A stretch of 64,000 bases of DNA, from assembly GCF_964204865.1 (NCBI RefSeq), contig NC_135251.1:30170943-30234942 (forward strand), written 5' to 3'. Shown piece after piece: positions 27,625 through 41,380 of this stretch. A model generated the notes under the pieces. The model made no database searches. It was not told the DNA's origin and saw nothing but the letters and a program-made list of their open reading frames with translations. The position numbers and the translations under genes were made by a program. The number at the start of each line of letters is the position of its first letter. Position 1 is the first letter of the stretch. The DNA comes from Styela clava. Its lineage: Eukaryota > Chordata > Ascidiacea > Stolidobranchia > Styelidae.

Positions 27625-30600
27625 ATGGCGAAGAATAATGTTCTAAGCAAAGAAAGGACCAGCATCCAAGGGGATATTATCGATGTTATGATATATTTAC
27701 CCGACAACACTGGTCATCAAGTTCACATTCAAGACGGTAAAACAACAACAACGACCAAATTTTTTGAAACCATGGTCGCCGCACTTGATCTTCCTGCCGA
27801 ACCTGCCCAGAAATGTTTTGCTCTCTGGTTGAAATCACCATTGCTGGGTTAGTAGTATAACTGTTTTATGAGTGTCGTGTGATTTGTTTTACTGTCATGC
27901 TATTGTCAGATTGCTGGATTGTAGCATAATTCTGTAATTAATTTGATTATTTACTCAACAGTTCCATATCTTATCTTCATGTCTGTATGCAGGTATGGTG
28001 TTCCAAAGCTATCAAAATTATATTTACCTGACATCAGATTTTAGGAAACGTACTGATTAGAGGTCTATGTGAGTTTCGACATGTTGGGTGTTGAAATTTT
28101 ATTTAGGATTAGGATTTTACATATTTATTATGCAGGAAAGTCGATGAGACAGGTTAACCATATGGCATACCATAGCCGCTCAATCATGTCATTTGATAAT
28201 CCGGTTCATTTTGGATATGAGATCAGTTAGCCAATTATTTGATCCAGATTCAGAGATTCATAGACTTGAAGCCTTAACTGACCAGCAGTTACATTAACCA
28301 CTTTTAGGCGGCGAGGAGTACAGCAATCCTCTCGCACACAATTATCCCAAAGGATTCGAACCTCTGAAGCCACGCAGGGTAATCAGAGGTGCGGTGGAAA
28401 GCGAATTCCTAATGCACGATTTATTTTATATGTGTTGTATGATATTCTAGCGATTTTTAGCCACTAAAAATTCAAAGCCACTGCTACCGTTGAAATACAA
28501 TTTATCACACTACACGTTTGCCAGTCAAGGAACAAAATGTTCGGCACATTCATTTTAGACCCTGGCAGCGGCGAAACTTATATTTGATACATGATAAAAT
28601 GCTCGATCAGGCTTGCCCAGAATCAAATACTGTACATGTATTTTTGCACATGTAGAGTACTGTATTCGTCCTGTTTTAAAACACACAACAGGCGCTGCAC
28701 GAAACTGCAAGGCAATTTTGGGGGTATGACGTTAAATTTACGAACATCAGACGCGATCGGCCACTCGAAACATGGAGATCGATCGCGGTCGACGTGTTTG
28801 CCATCCCTGTTGTGCAGAATACAGATCCAAGGTATATCTGTGTATATTCTGTGAACCATTGAGTTTTTTTCCCGTCAAACATTCCATAATCAAATGTAAT
28901 TCAACTATATGCCTAATTTTTTTGTGTATTGCTTCATTACGCTGATTACTGGATAATGAACAAGGCTCTTGGCGAGCAGCCAATTATACACTTCATAGCA
29001 TATAATAATAGTTGGATCACCAGAAATACACTTCTTTGAATATATCATTTATTTACATCTTTAAATGAATAGAATTCATTGGAAATGCATACCTACAAGC
29101 CTACAGAAGTTAAATCTCACAAATCCTGGCCTCTATTGAGGACGTGGATGTTTTTCATCATTGCTAAAAAAGCTAAAATCAATAGTTTTCCTCATTTAGT
29201 TTGGTCAACCTTGAATAATCAAATATTTTCCGAAAAGATGGAAAATATAGGCTATATATTAGCAAATTTAATTAGGCATTATACAAACACAAAAATAAAA
29301 CATAAGCATATTTTTGAATTTATATAATAGCTTACTATCAATTGAAGATATCTTATCAATTTTCAGATGTTCAATTGAGGCCACATCATGTACCATTTCG
29401 TATGGTACGACAGTGGGGCCTTCTCATTGACAAATTTTCTGCAGCTGATGATGTTGTTAAAATGAAAGGTATATATATATATATATGCTAATTGCTAATA
29501 TGACTCAATTTAATTGTGTATCCTAAATGTTTTCAATATTATATGACTTTCGATTGTAAATCCACAGTAGTTGATAAAATTCAACTTACCCTAAATTTAA
29601 ACATCCATCTTGTGTCACTGGCTGGATTGTATTTACCGGTATATAATTAATTTGTAAGGTTTCCTAAGTATTTGTTCGTTGAAACAGAATATTGAATTAT
29701 CTCACATTTAACAATTGAATTTTTTTTCCTGTAAAAATCAGTACCAATAGTCAGTACAAATTATGGCATAAAACATTTTTTGTTATCATTAAAAGTATTC
29801 AACCTTATCGGTTTCTAAGTAATTTTGCAGTTGCAAAAATTTTATATGAAGAGAAGTCTTTAACAGATTTTGTTTTCATCAGATGAGCCTGCTCTGGTGT
29901 TCAAACGAAATGCATTTCTTACTAAAGAAGAAGAAGCCAAGATACACGATAAGAAAATCTTGGATATTTTGTTGATGGAAGCAAAATCAAATATACAAAA
30001 TGGTTGGTTTGATTTCATCACAATTTTAATGCACTGCTATTTAATAACTCATAAGTATCCTACTCTATTTTCAAGTTGAGAGGCAAATGATCGCAGAATT
30101 ACTGCATTCCGGAATTAACATATTTGGGGCATTCGAAGCAACTGTTGAATTTCTTTAATTTTTTTAAAAGTATTGAAATTAATTGTTTTGTATTTTTTAT
30201 ATTAAAAGACACTCGAATTTTATTAGACTGCATTCTTTCTACCGAAAAAGTTAAAATTTCACCCAGGTTTTTGATAATTTACACAAAGTTGCCTGAAATG
30301 TAGAAATTCCAATATAATTGATATGTTTTGTGATGACTCCGGTTCGGTTATTTTTATTTCGAATAGATGCACTGGACTTCAGTTAATAAAGCTTAAGTGT
30401 TTGCTGTAGGACATGTCTTCACCTATTTAACGATTTATTACCAGAATTTTAATTGATGATAGAAGTCGCTTCCCAAAGTGGAAAATGTCCTGTAGTGTCC
30501 CATACAATATGCACATTATTGGCATTGCTCTACAGTGTTACATTAGATAACTTGAGCATTAACAACAAAATGAAACATTAATGCATGGTTGACTTGCCAT

Positions 30601-33600
30601 CCCGTAGTGCCACGCTATATTTTAATATATATTTTATATCCGCTAAATAAGTCTTGTGTGTAACTTTTGTGCAGTTTTGTTCAAACCCCATCAAACAACT
30701 GATTGGACAATGACACAAAACATGTAGCTGGAAATGTAAAAATATATTGCATCTAACAATATGCAAAATTTTTGGAATAGTCTCGTAGAGTCACTTGGAA
30801 TAGCCCATTTGTCTAACAAACAATATTTCTATAGCTGTACTGAAACTCATTGACATGATTGAGATATTTACGTCCTTGATATTTGAGAGTCAACTTCAAA
30901 TTTTGAGTATTGATGAAAACTTGGATGGCCATACATACCGTAGTATGAATATATATAGAAGTTAGACTATATATATGGATAACATAAATTCTCGATGTCG
31001 ATTATGTAAATGCTATGCATATTGTTTTTACTGTAATTACCGTAATTTTTCTTGATATTAAATAATTCCCATTCCTAGCTTCTAATTTTTCATTAGTGAT
31101 TTCTAATTTTTTCGAAAAGGTATTTATCCGTGTGATCGGGAAGATGTTGAACAATTGGGGATTCTACTTTGTGTAATGAATAAACATCAGTGTCGAGGCA
31201 AAGATGTCAAGACTGAACAAAAAAGCTTCAGGTAGGAACATGCCAAGTAGGGGATATCGATTGTTTATTTTGTATAACAATCTGTATATTCAACAGCTTA
31301 TTCATTGCTAATCAGACTTGCTCAGTATGTTTTGAAATTTTTTACTGGCCCAATTTCATGTCTGTTGTAGGATGTTATATTGATCATTTTACCACAAATA
31401 TACCGAATTTTACTAGAAATCAATAATTGGAATTCTTGATTAAAATTTTCTTATATCATTCTTTGCTTGAAATTCATTTTTTGACCATATCATTAAATAT
31501 CCAATTTGTTGCCGATTCATCCTTCGAAAATAGTGTTCAAATTATATTGCTGTTAAAGTTGGTCATATTCCAAGAAAATGTCAAACAAATGAAGACACCA
31601 AGATATTACAATGTCAGTAGATATTTGAGAAGTTGTTTTTGAAGTAATATCAAATTACCAATATATTACCATGCTATTTTTGTAGTATTTTTATTGTCAT
31701 GTTATTTTCAGAAATACGATACAGGGTGTCATACCAGAACATATGGTTCGTCACAGGAAAACAATATTTCGTCGTCAAAAATCTTTTGAAGATCATGTTT
31801 ATCATAGTTTTCGTCATATTTCAAATAAAGAAGAAGTGGAAAATGCACAATTAGAGTTTATGAAAATTTGTTGGCAGTTACCATATTATGGGTAGGAATT
31901 TCTTATCACTTTGCCCAAGGGTAAATGTGTCATTCTACCATTATCTGTTTATTTATAGATACATGCATGTAAGTGTAATGATATATTTCTAGAGCAGAAT
32001 GTAACAACAATTCTGTATTTCTTGATCTTTATCAAACCCAGGAACTAATATTCAGTCAGACATCAGTGGATGAGCTAAATGTTTTGTTCACTTGAAAAGG
32101 AATTATTATTAATAAACAATTATTTTTTTTTACGATGTCAAAATAACCTCATTGAAAATAATTTCCTGCAAACATGCTGTACATCTTTGTAATATGTACT
32201 CAATCTCTTCAAATATACTATAATACATGTTAAGTCTATTTTTTTCAAAATCCGAATAATGTTCTATGATTTTAATTAGGGAATGCTGTAGTGTTCCAAC
32301 TGTAGGTTTTGTTATCTGACTTGATAATATGAAACTGTACTTTAGCTATACAATATCTTTAAACATGTTGTTATGCTTTAGGAGCGTTATGTTTGAGGGT
32401 GAAGTTGAGAATAAGAACAATAAAACCTTGGCATCATGGTTTTTGAGTAGCTCAACAATGCAAGTTCGTGTCGCAATCAATACTACTGGAATCTGGATAA
32501 TCAATTCAGAGAAAAAGGTATTTCGTTGATTACTATTTTCTATATGTTCTTGTTGTCGTTCAAATATATGTACATTACATTACAGTGTGAGACTGTGACG
32601 TAGTTCAATCCCAATTATTGATCACCTGAAACTCCTAATATAACTTTGCTTGTTTTGGGAAATTTGTTTTGCATTGATCAATTCATATAAAATGTCATTG
32701 CTAAAATGCTTGTAGTCTATACTAAAAGAAGGCAGTCTGGATATAGTTGCCGAATTGAATTTGTGAAATGAAGATTTATTGTCGTTTTAACATAGCCAAG
32801 AAAGTTGCAATTTTTTTGCTCAGTCCAATTTTGGTAGAAACTACTTTGTTTGGCTTTAATATAGTTTCAGGGTTACTCATTGTTCTACCTGTTGATTTTA
32901 AAATTTTGAAACTTGCTTTTTTTGATCAGCATGTTTTGCTTGGTTTGACATACGGAGAATTCAACTGGGAAGTTGCCACCAAACAACCAGATGAAGATGA
33001 TGAAAATGCTGGTGATGACAGAGAATCTATTCCAAGTCTGTTTATAGAATTTGATGAAGATAAAACAACAAAACTTCTACAAATTATATCGAAACAGGTT
33101 CTGTTAAAGTCGCGTTATGTTAAACATAGAGATATATGCATGCATAAAGATGGGTCGAATTCCTCCATTTTTGGGGCTGAGACAAATTTCCAATAGCATT
33201 GTGAATTTCGTCATGTGGATTTTGCTTGCAAACAATACCAAGTGCATACGGGTCCTTTCGTTCCAGAATTGACATTTGAAATTGATCCTTTTCTGGTATA
33301 AGTCAAGTTGTGATTCAGTATTGTTTTAAATGGGCAATCATGTCTAAATGAGGATTGGTTACAAACAAGGGTAACATTGCTGATTCTGGCTTTTATATTA
33401 ATGCCAATAATACAGGAACAAAATTGTGGCGTAAAATTGTTTTGATTTGCTAGATTTGTTCCATATGACTGATGATCCAGACAAAAAGTTTGTTTCTTGA
33501 GTACAACTTTCATTGACAATGAAGCCAACTTTCGATTTATTTTGTCTTTTCCTATGTTCCTATGCTAATTCACATAGTTCTCTGGAAAAATTGAACTGTT

Positions 33601-36600
33601 TTTTGCCCAGTGGCTCGTTATCACATTATTACATTCATAATTTTACAGGCAAGCATGATGAACTCAATGATAGAAACATGTACTGCTGCGGCATTGCAGG
33701 CCCAACATCTTAGAAAGTCTCCACTTAAAAGTCCAGATGAAGGTAGGGCTGAATTTAGTATTTGATCGGTATATGATATTTTGTGAGTTGTAAACCCAGA
33801 AGGCAGAATATGACATTATATTAAAATATCGCCTTCAGAAGACCTGTAGATTTGGCACTGACCTCTGACAGAATTTTAGTCAAATAAAATACAGTAGGTG
33901 ATATTGAGTGTCAAATCGCCTGCATATTTATTTGTCATCACAAAAAAAGATATGTACCTCAGATCGGTTGAATATTTTAAAGCTTTTTTACAGTAATAAT
34001 AATTATGCAAAGGTTTGGTACTATTAGTTCTAGAAAAGTTAGTATCATCATGGAATTTTATTTTAGTTAAGTCTGAAGATTCGCCACACAAGGAAATGTC
34101 TTTCTTAAGCAGTAGCCGCGTTCGACCTCTGTTTGATAGACAAAGTTCTGTTACTCATGGAAGACCAGGAAAACTTTCTTGTCTAACTGTCCAGGAACAA
34201 GGTAACGTCTTTTATTTGTGGCCATAAGAAAATTACACCCTTCTTGAATTTCTTATGTGACTTCTCGTCGAGGTCAAAGTGTGTTTGGTTATTTTATTTA
34301 CTTTTATTATGTATGATTGATTGATTTGCGTTTGTTGTTTTCAATTCTCAAGCTATATCTGCATTCTGTACACTGAATATAATATAGTATATTATGGCGG
34401 TTAGCCGGTTATTTGTTATAGATGTTGGACTTGATAGTGAAGGAAGTCGTAACCGGCCAGCGGTTACATGAATGATCCTACGGGTTATTTCAGATGCATG
34501 GATTTGATAGTCCGGTAATCTATAATGAATGGATTGCTATCACATGAACCAGCCTTTTTTGAGTATCGGTAGTTACCTATATCGAATGGTGAATTTGGTC
34601 AACTCGATTACTCCTTTACTGGAAACGAATGGTTTTGTGAAAACACTATGTTTTTATACCTCATATTATTATATTCATACCTTTAGAAGCAGATAACAGG
34701 TAAGTGAAAAATTACAAGGTGGATTGATGCCTGCGGTGACATTTTATTACGTGTAAACTCAACTAGAAGAAATATTTATTAATTATTTTTTGAGTATGGT
34801 ACTTCGACTGATATTGCTTATCTGCTGTGGGCTGTCCAATTGCCAGCTTCAATAGAGTGTGGAATGTTATTTAGTGTGGCATCATACCCATGCTCTGTTA
34901 AGTTTAAAGATATCCTGAATAATTTAAATGGTGGATTTTTAATCAATAAATGATATGTATGGCATGCTTCCTAATTAAAAAAAAAACTCTAATAGTCCTG
35001 TTTAAATTACACAAAAAAGATTACAGTAATATCGTATTTTCCAACTAATATGTCGATTTTCTGACCCCGCATTTTTTGGGGGGTGGGGGGCATTTTCTGT
35101 GGTGGGCTTATTTGACAGCTCGGCTCATTTTTTCTGGGATTTTGGACCAGAAACTACTGGAAAAGGGGGACGGTTACGTGCCTTTCCAGTGGTTTCCATG
35201 AATCCGAGTTCTCAAACCGCGAATCAAACCGGAACATTTTCTTTGTGATTTTTTTATGATGTTACTGCATTTGTGTTTGCATCACAAGCAAAAGCAAGTA
35301 CCGTTACCATCATGCGAAGTAAATCATGAAAACTATGAGAGTGTGTTATTTACTGACCTGACGTAAACAAAAACTGAAAGAGGATAGACATTTTTATCAT
35401 GTTAGTCATAGTATTTGTCAGTTATTGTTCCGATCTTTTTAATAATATCCATAGTAATATTATAGTTGTGATTTTATTTGCTCACATGAAAACCATAATT
35501 TTAACACACCTGTTCATATTTTTTATTATGCCTTTTAGTTGCTTACTTTGACTTTTTGTGACTGGTTTAGTGGTTTGGAATTTTTTAATTTTCAAACTAG
35601 CCTATCAGGCAAAGTTCCGCGATCTTCATTCAAATACTCGATATGATCCTTTTATACAATTATCAACCTTGGTGGTGGATTGCTAAGTTTAAGGAATATG
35701 AAGATAAGATAATTGTTTAATCTAGTTTGGAATTCTGATTTCGAAAAATTATTTGATTATCCCAGGATATAATTTTTGTTCTACTTTGAGGCCTCTCAAT
35801 GTGGTGGATTATTTGCTTCAAATATTTTAAAAAAATTGAAATTTATTCAACCAATTCAACAAAATTTGCACTAATTGTTGAAAAAAGTCTCAATTTTCTA
35901 CCTTATTCATTTCATTTCTTGAGGACAGATCTAAAAGATTGTATCCAAAAAAATTAGGAATGGTGCGTTTGGAGTAATACCGTCCCTTTTCTCTTGCCTT
36001 TATGTTAATGAATTTGTATGCACCGACTGCAAGCATACTTCGGAAAAAATTGGGACTACTATATTTAGTGAATTTTCGAACCGTTCAGATTATAAAAGGT
36101 GTTTAAAAAATAAGTGTTATTTTGCTTGTGTGAAACAGGATTGTATGTGATAGTTCAAGCCTATGAATTAACATTTTTTAAGATCCTCATTATTGGCTCA
36201 AGTTATTCATTGTAGCCTTGTATAATAATTGTCAATCATCATTAAGTCATTCAAACTATTCTCAAGGACGAAGTTACATTAATTTGTATTATTCCATTGA
36301 GAGGACCACATACGTCAAGTTTTTGTCAATATGATTGGCAAGTCTGAAGTGAAAAAGTATAAATTATACAAATGCATCAGGAATTTTGCATGTGGTGATG
36401 CTCATAATATTGGTGATTTTGGCATTGAATATGGTTTTGCTGTGAAGAAAATTTGGATTTTTATATTCACACCCTGAGGAATTAATCAGCTATCCAGTGC
36501 ATCTTGGAGCTAGCAAAAAGAATGAATAGATAAACTTGTTTTTTAAGAATTTAAAATTTGATTACGGGATAGCAGTACTTGTCATTGCGGAAGATCTAAT

Positions 36601-37800
36601 TGGAAACTTGTATTCCTTTATAAAAGGGCTAATTTGAATATTTCCTGATTATGTTATGGTGCAGTGGTTAAATCTGAAAAAAATTATTATTTAATATGTT
36701 CATGGACATTCCACTAATAGACAAAAATTTTCTTGTTGCATCATGTCTTCTCGGTTTAATCTATTCATGAAACAAGCTAGACCATTCATAAAAAAAATCA
36801 ACACTTTTTGATTGGGATAAGATTGAATTTTCCTCAAAAGGCAAAAAGGAAAACAACGTGGAAAAAATTGGATTAGAAGAAGTAGTTTGCCTCAATCATA
36901 TCGACCAGTGAATCGAAATACTTTTCAACTTCCTGGAAATATTTTTCAATTATTTCCGTTTTGATTTGAATGATAAAAGAACTAACATAATGTAATATAT
37001 TTTCTTATCATATTGATTTCTCTTGCTGATCATAGTTCTCATTTTATGATTTTTGCTTTACTTATTTCATCTTTGCTTTTTTACTTCATGTACTTAAAAA
37101 AATAAATGAACTAGTTTTTAAAATATTTCTTTGACTATTGTGCACCAGAATTACAACAATTTTTTCATTGTCTCATTAACAAAATATATTGATAATAGAG
37201 GAAAAAAAATGTTTTTGAACGGAGTTTCTTTATTAGTCGGTATTTATTCTCATCAATTGTAAATACTCGGCAACATTCACAGATTTTTTAAACATGTATG
37301 TAGATGAGGTTAACACTTGAGGTCATGGCAGAGCGGTGGTTATCTCATTCATGCTATTTATAATTCAATGCTTTTCATGTGTATATATTTTCATTTGGTT
37401 TGGTAAAGTTAAAATTTTTTTTCAGTATTGAATAAGTAGGAAACAGAAAAATAACCTCTTCTATAGAGTTGGAACTTATTTCAAATTATTTCATTATAAT
37501 ATATGTGTTCTGTCTATATAAAGCATGTCAAAATTCCTCAACCTTTTTTAACAGGATATAAATATGACCCACACTCATCATGTTAAAACATAGTTAAAAT
37601 AACTTATGATAAAAAAGATTCTTATTTGAATTACTACAGCTGATCATCATCAGGATTCCAAAACCAAGTCATCAGTAACAGATGAATCTGAACTTCAGAA
37701 TCATTTATCAAGAATACAACACGCAAGAAATTTTTTTCGTCGTTCTACTAAAAGTAATAAAACACTTACTTCAGAAGAAGAACGAGATGAACTTTTGTAA
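27625..37800 (+). CDS. FRMD8: FRMD8 / Bili: FERM domain-containing protein 8 (10 exons)
   Basis: A FERM-domain adaptor of 476 residues (human FRMD8 is 464). In animals FRMD8 binds the cytoplasmic tails of iRhoms, stabilising the iRhom-ADAM17 sheddase at the cell surface, and it can dampen Wnt signalling through LRP6 (Bili). Exons are 27625-27847, 29367-29468, 29883-30002, 31120-31231, 31712-31891, 32382-32517, 32930-33097, 33649-33742, 34067-34201 and 37640-37800; all are GT/AG and frame-consistent. Family hallmarks in order are FALWLKSPLLDVQLRPHH, DEPALVFKRNAF, IYPCDREDVEQLGILLC, LPYYGSVMFEGEVE, KKHVLLGLTYGEFNW and SLFIEFDEDKTTKLLQIISK. The acidic insert DEDDENAGDDRE lies in the third FERM lobe. 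The tail after about residue 375 is Ser/Arg-rich and poorly conserved. The last intron (3.4 kb) carries a SINE fragment, and the start ATG follows a CC purine-poor context. Confidence 0.93.
28105..28425 (-). mobile_element. tRNA-derived SINE, copy 3 (minus strand, FRMD8 intron 1)
   Basis: Read on the minus strand, the order is ATCGTGCATTAGGAATTCGC, CACCGCACCTCTGATTACCC, then GGTTCGAATCCTTTGGGAT (B-box region), the GAGAGGATTGCTG body motif, CTAACTGATCTCATATCC, and a tail with AATCCTAATCCTAAAT. These blocks match copies at 14.0 and 27.1 kb in the same order. It lies in intron 1 of FRMD8, antisense to that gene. Confidence 0.75.
28426..29366. other. Rest of FRMD8 intron 1
   Basis: Intronic sequence between the SINE and exon 2. 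The short frames at about 28.6-29.3 kb overlap on both strands and have no recognisable motifs, so I take them as chance. The acceptor ending TTTTCAG precedes exon 2. Confidence 0.5.
34202..37639. other. FRMD8 intron 9 (3.4 kb)
   Basis: This is the longest intron of the gene. It contains a truncated SINE (about 34390-34500) and a G-rich run at 35079-35091 inside a 150-base GC-richer patch that looks like part of a degenerate repeat. The rest is AT-rich sequence with no extra in-frame exon that I could support. Confidence 0.5.
34388..34500 (-). mobile_element. tRNA-derived SINE, truncated copy 4 (FRMD8 intron 9)
   Basis: The plus-strand sequence GTTAGCCGGTTATTTGTTAT followed by GGACTTGATAGTGAAGGAAG and CGTAACCGGCCAGCGGTTAC matches the body of copy 1 (GACTTGATGGTGGAGGAAGC, CGTAACCGACCAGCGGTTAC). 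The tRNA-like head and the tail are missing or unrecognisable. It is in the same minus orientation as copies 1 and 3. Confidence 0.65.
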
Positions 37801-40690
37801 CTTATAGTATTATTTGTTTTAAAATTTTATACTTTTTTCTAGTACTATATTAATCATAGAGCCTTATTATGTACAGAGACCAATGCTTTTTTTTTTTTTT
37901 AAAAGTTCAAAGTAAATCATGAAAAAATGTTCAATGTTGAAAAAGTTGTAGTAGGGAAAATGTTGTTATAAATCAGTTTGTTGGGCTTTGGAACTTAAGT
38001 GTCGTTTGCAGTTCTTTTTTTGCTCATAAACAACAAAACTTATTACACAAAAAAGAAATGTCTAACACTTTTTTGTAGAAACATTCTAATTTTTCATGCA
38101 AAGTTTGTTTTTCTATTTTTGTACCATTGATGTTAGGTTTATCAGGGCTATTCCAAGGTAAAATACACCGAACACTTTTAGCATTGAAAAATGAACAGGA
38201 GGCAAAATTAATGTCATGTGCGATTTTCGATGGATTTTCTTTCACCCCTCTTCTTGATTTTCTTGATGGATTATTTGAATTTAAAAGTATTTTCAATTTA
38301 TATCGAAGGATTCTCAGATGCATTGTCACATGCTAATACAAAATGTTTTGAATTGTACCATCATAACTTCATGCACATCTAACAAATTTATATGTTTATT
38401 GTATCTTGTACTGATTTTTTGTATTCTATTTTTTTTGAACCAGTCAATTGCTCGACTGTTGAGCCTAGGCATTTTGTTGACACCACAACTTTAATCATAT
38501 GCAACTTTGTACCAGGTTAGTATAATATTGAATATAATCTTCTTTTGCCTATTGAGTTGCCGTTTTGATGATATAAAATTTTACCAGTCGCGCTTCAAAT
38601 CTCTGATAGTCTTCTAAATTGTGGTTAAGTGAAAAGGACCCTTTATATGTAAATTAAGTTGTTGCAATAGTATGCCAAATTTAATAAGTGTATTACAAAA
38701 ATTAAATGATAGTTCAAATCAAAGAAATTTCAAAATTGGGCATGAAGCCTGATAAATTCTGTCTGATGATGAAAATAGTGTTTCTACTTAAAGTTTTGGG
38801 CATTTGTATTAGGGCACTTTGCTCTTGCTTCAACCATAAAAAATGTAGGTCGGTTATATCTCTGGCCAGTCAAGCACAATACATAAATTTAAGATCAAAT
38901 TTATGTCATTTCATTTTCACTAAATGGTAATCTGTGTGCTATCTTAATATGTAAGTGGTTGAGTGAGTGACACCCACATGAATTAATCACAACATCTTCT
39001 TGTGTCAAGCAGGTAGTTTTTGCGCTTTACATTGCTTTGCATTTCTATATGTCGTGTTCCATTGACTACTTTAGTTTGTTACCTTCATCTAACATTTGAT
39101 AAAAATAATTCGGACAGGCAATGAGAAACGTTTTACACACTAGGTACCAGTCTAATCGGTGACAAACATTCGTTCCATCTCACGATCACTTCCTGCCTCC
39201 ATTCCATCGTATTTATCGTGTACTGTTTTATTTCTGTTTTGGTCGTTAGCTATCACGTTGTTATTATTGTACTGTTGCCTGCTCGTACTCCCTATTTCGG
39301 TTGGTTGCAATTTTGTTTTTTACATCACATGGTGCTCTTATGAATGCAAATAGCCATTCATATATATATTGCGTATTAGTTTTGAAAATCACAGATATTA
39401 TAATATTCGTGCTTACGAGTGTTTTGATAATTGTTCTAGTTCATGAAACAGAAATAGAATGGTATTCAAATAAATCGGTCTAGTTGACGAGCAAACGAGA
39501 ACGAGGTTTGATTTTCAAAGCGTAGATTATGGTGAAAGTCCTGTAGTGTAGTAGATGAGATACAAGTCTTTAATTAATTTTAAGAAGTTGTAAGGGTGCG
39601 CAACTGAATTAATCTGTTTCAAGTCGACTATAGAATGAAAATTGAAAAGTTCAGATATCTTTTAAATCGTCATATCTATGTCATATATTTAAGCTCGGGT
39701 ATTTGTTGCGAATATGGGGCAGTCCGTTAGCTAACTATATACGATGTTTAGTTCCGATTAACCATAATGACCGTATTTTGTATATATATTTTAAATTGCC
39801 ATTTCCGCACATGCTATTATCTGCATTGGTTCTAGTCGGACTGATCGACGCGTCAATTATCTTTCACGGGATTTGTACCTGCTATTTTTCATGGAAATAG
39901 AAAAAAATTTGCGTTATTTGTGGACTACTGATATCAGTACCAAAGTATCGATATATTTTCAGATGCTCTTCGGCCTCGAAATTAGTTCAAAAGAATAAAA
40001 CGGAGAAACATACTAAATTTGATCATGTGACATACTCACCATTCTGCAAGCTGTGCAGACCGAGAGGAAATAGTCAAGCAGCATCGCTTCCTTCTCTAAA
40101 TTTTCCCATAAATACTTCGGATATGCAGATGTTGCTAGTTATTAGTCCCACCTGTTGGGTAATTTTGATATCTCCGTTGACAACACAAATGGTAAAATCG
40201 TTCGGAGCACCCATGAGAGACCGAATCGAATATAAGATTGTGCGATACACAACAATCAATGCGCTTCTAGATAGATAAAAGTTTATTCATCAACAAGTCA
40301 AACAAAAAACACATATAATAACACTCATTAAGAAAATCATGTGACTAACAGTGGAATGGATTAGGAGGTCGGAAGGTCCGTCCATACGGTCACTAAACCA
40401 AAACAACTCTCCTGGCATGGATAAGGTTGACGGTTTACATTTTATATTATACCAATAATATATCATGTTGATTTGTTCTAACTAATAATCATGCATCAAG
40501 AATAATTTCGTACATATATAAATTTAAACAATAGTGGCAAAAAAAGCGTTTAATTTTATATCACACAAATTAAAAATATAAGTTGAAACGTTATGAATCA
40601 GTGCTTATTCAGAAAAGAATGGGAATAATTCTTTGAAAAAATAGTTAGTGTCATTTACCGCTTAATACATGAGCCTTTCCACATCATATA
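37801..40690. other. FRMD8 downstream region, no further gene supported
   Basis: The first several hundred bases are probably the FRMD8 3' untranslated region. Overlapping frames on both strands at 38024-38336 (101 and 69 residues) show no recognisable domain. A short minus-strand block at about 40150-40046 ends in a strong donor (ATG followed by GTGAGTAT) and could be an exon, but I could not connect it to anything. Confidence 0.4.
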
Positions 40691-41380
40691 AATATATAGA
40701 TCTTAATTTCGACTAGTTGTAGTTTGTTAAGAATGGTTTTGTCGAAACAACCCCCAAGTTACGATACCATACAGAATACAAGAATGAAATAATGAGTAGT
40801 AAATGCAATGTCAAATAGGGCCTAGGTTTGAACATAATCACATTCACTCGTGATAACTTGCTATATATGGTAGTCAATATATTTATTGTTAATAACTATA
40901 CCAAGATATTTCATGCATGACACTTCAGTTTTTTTCAGCATTTTATCACCAAGAGATAGGAAAGCTTTGCTCATATTTTTTGCGAGAGAGCATATAAGAC
41001 AATTTGAAGAATATGAGCACAGTGGCGGCTTTTAGCAATACGGGTGTAATCAGCAAACATTCTCGTGTCACTATCAGAAGCATTTTTCGATAATTATCAT
41101 ATATTATAAAAAGTGAAAGACCTAAAATTGAGCCCTGTGGAACTCCGCAAGATATTGGGTGAAATTCCGAAGTTGCAGAATTTAATTTGACATATTGATT
41201 TTGCCGAAACAAGTAGCTTGTCAATAATTCTCTGTACTTGATGTTGGTTGAAACCGCTGGAAGGCAATTCCTTTTTTTCGTGAGTTCCATTGGACCCGAT
41301 GAGTATTTTGCTTGCTGCTTGTTCATATGAGGTGGCAATGTCTTTCGGGACATGTAGCTATGTAAAATGGCATGCATATC
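40690..41380 (-). mobile_element. Broken LINE reverse-transcriptase fragment
   Basis: Minus-strand frames give RELLTSYLFRQNQYVKLNSA and ISCGVPQGSILG, the palm region of a LINE reverse transcriptase. A catalytic box then appears in another frame as FADYT, where active enzymes have FADDT. Downstream, about 40960-40900, MKYLGIVINNKYID matches the thumb region. Frame jumps, internal stops and the lost second aspartate make it a dead copy. Its sequence differs clearly from the intact LINE at 22-27 kb, so it belongs to another lineage. Confidence 0.75.

Noticed and set aside
35030..35240. GC-rich patch with a G-run in FRMD8 intron 9, possibly a transposon.
   Set aside because: I found no paired terminal repeats or target duplication, so a named element cannot be supported.
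40046..40150. Minus-strand exon-like block ending KEAMLLDYFLSVCTACRM before a strong GT donor.
   Set aside because: I could not find a matching upstream or downstream exon or recognise the family, so it is not listed as a gene.
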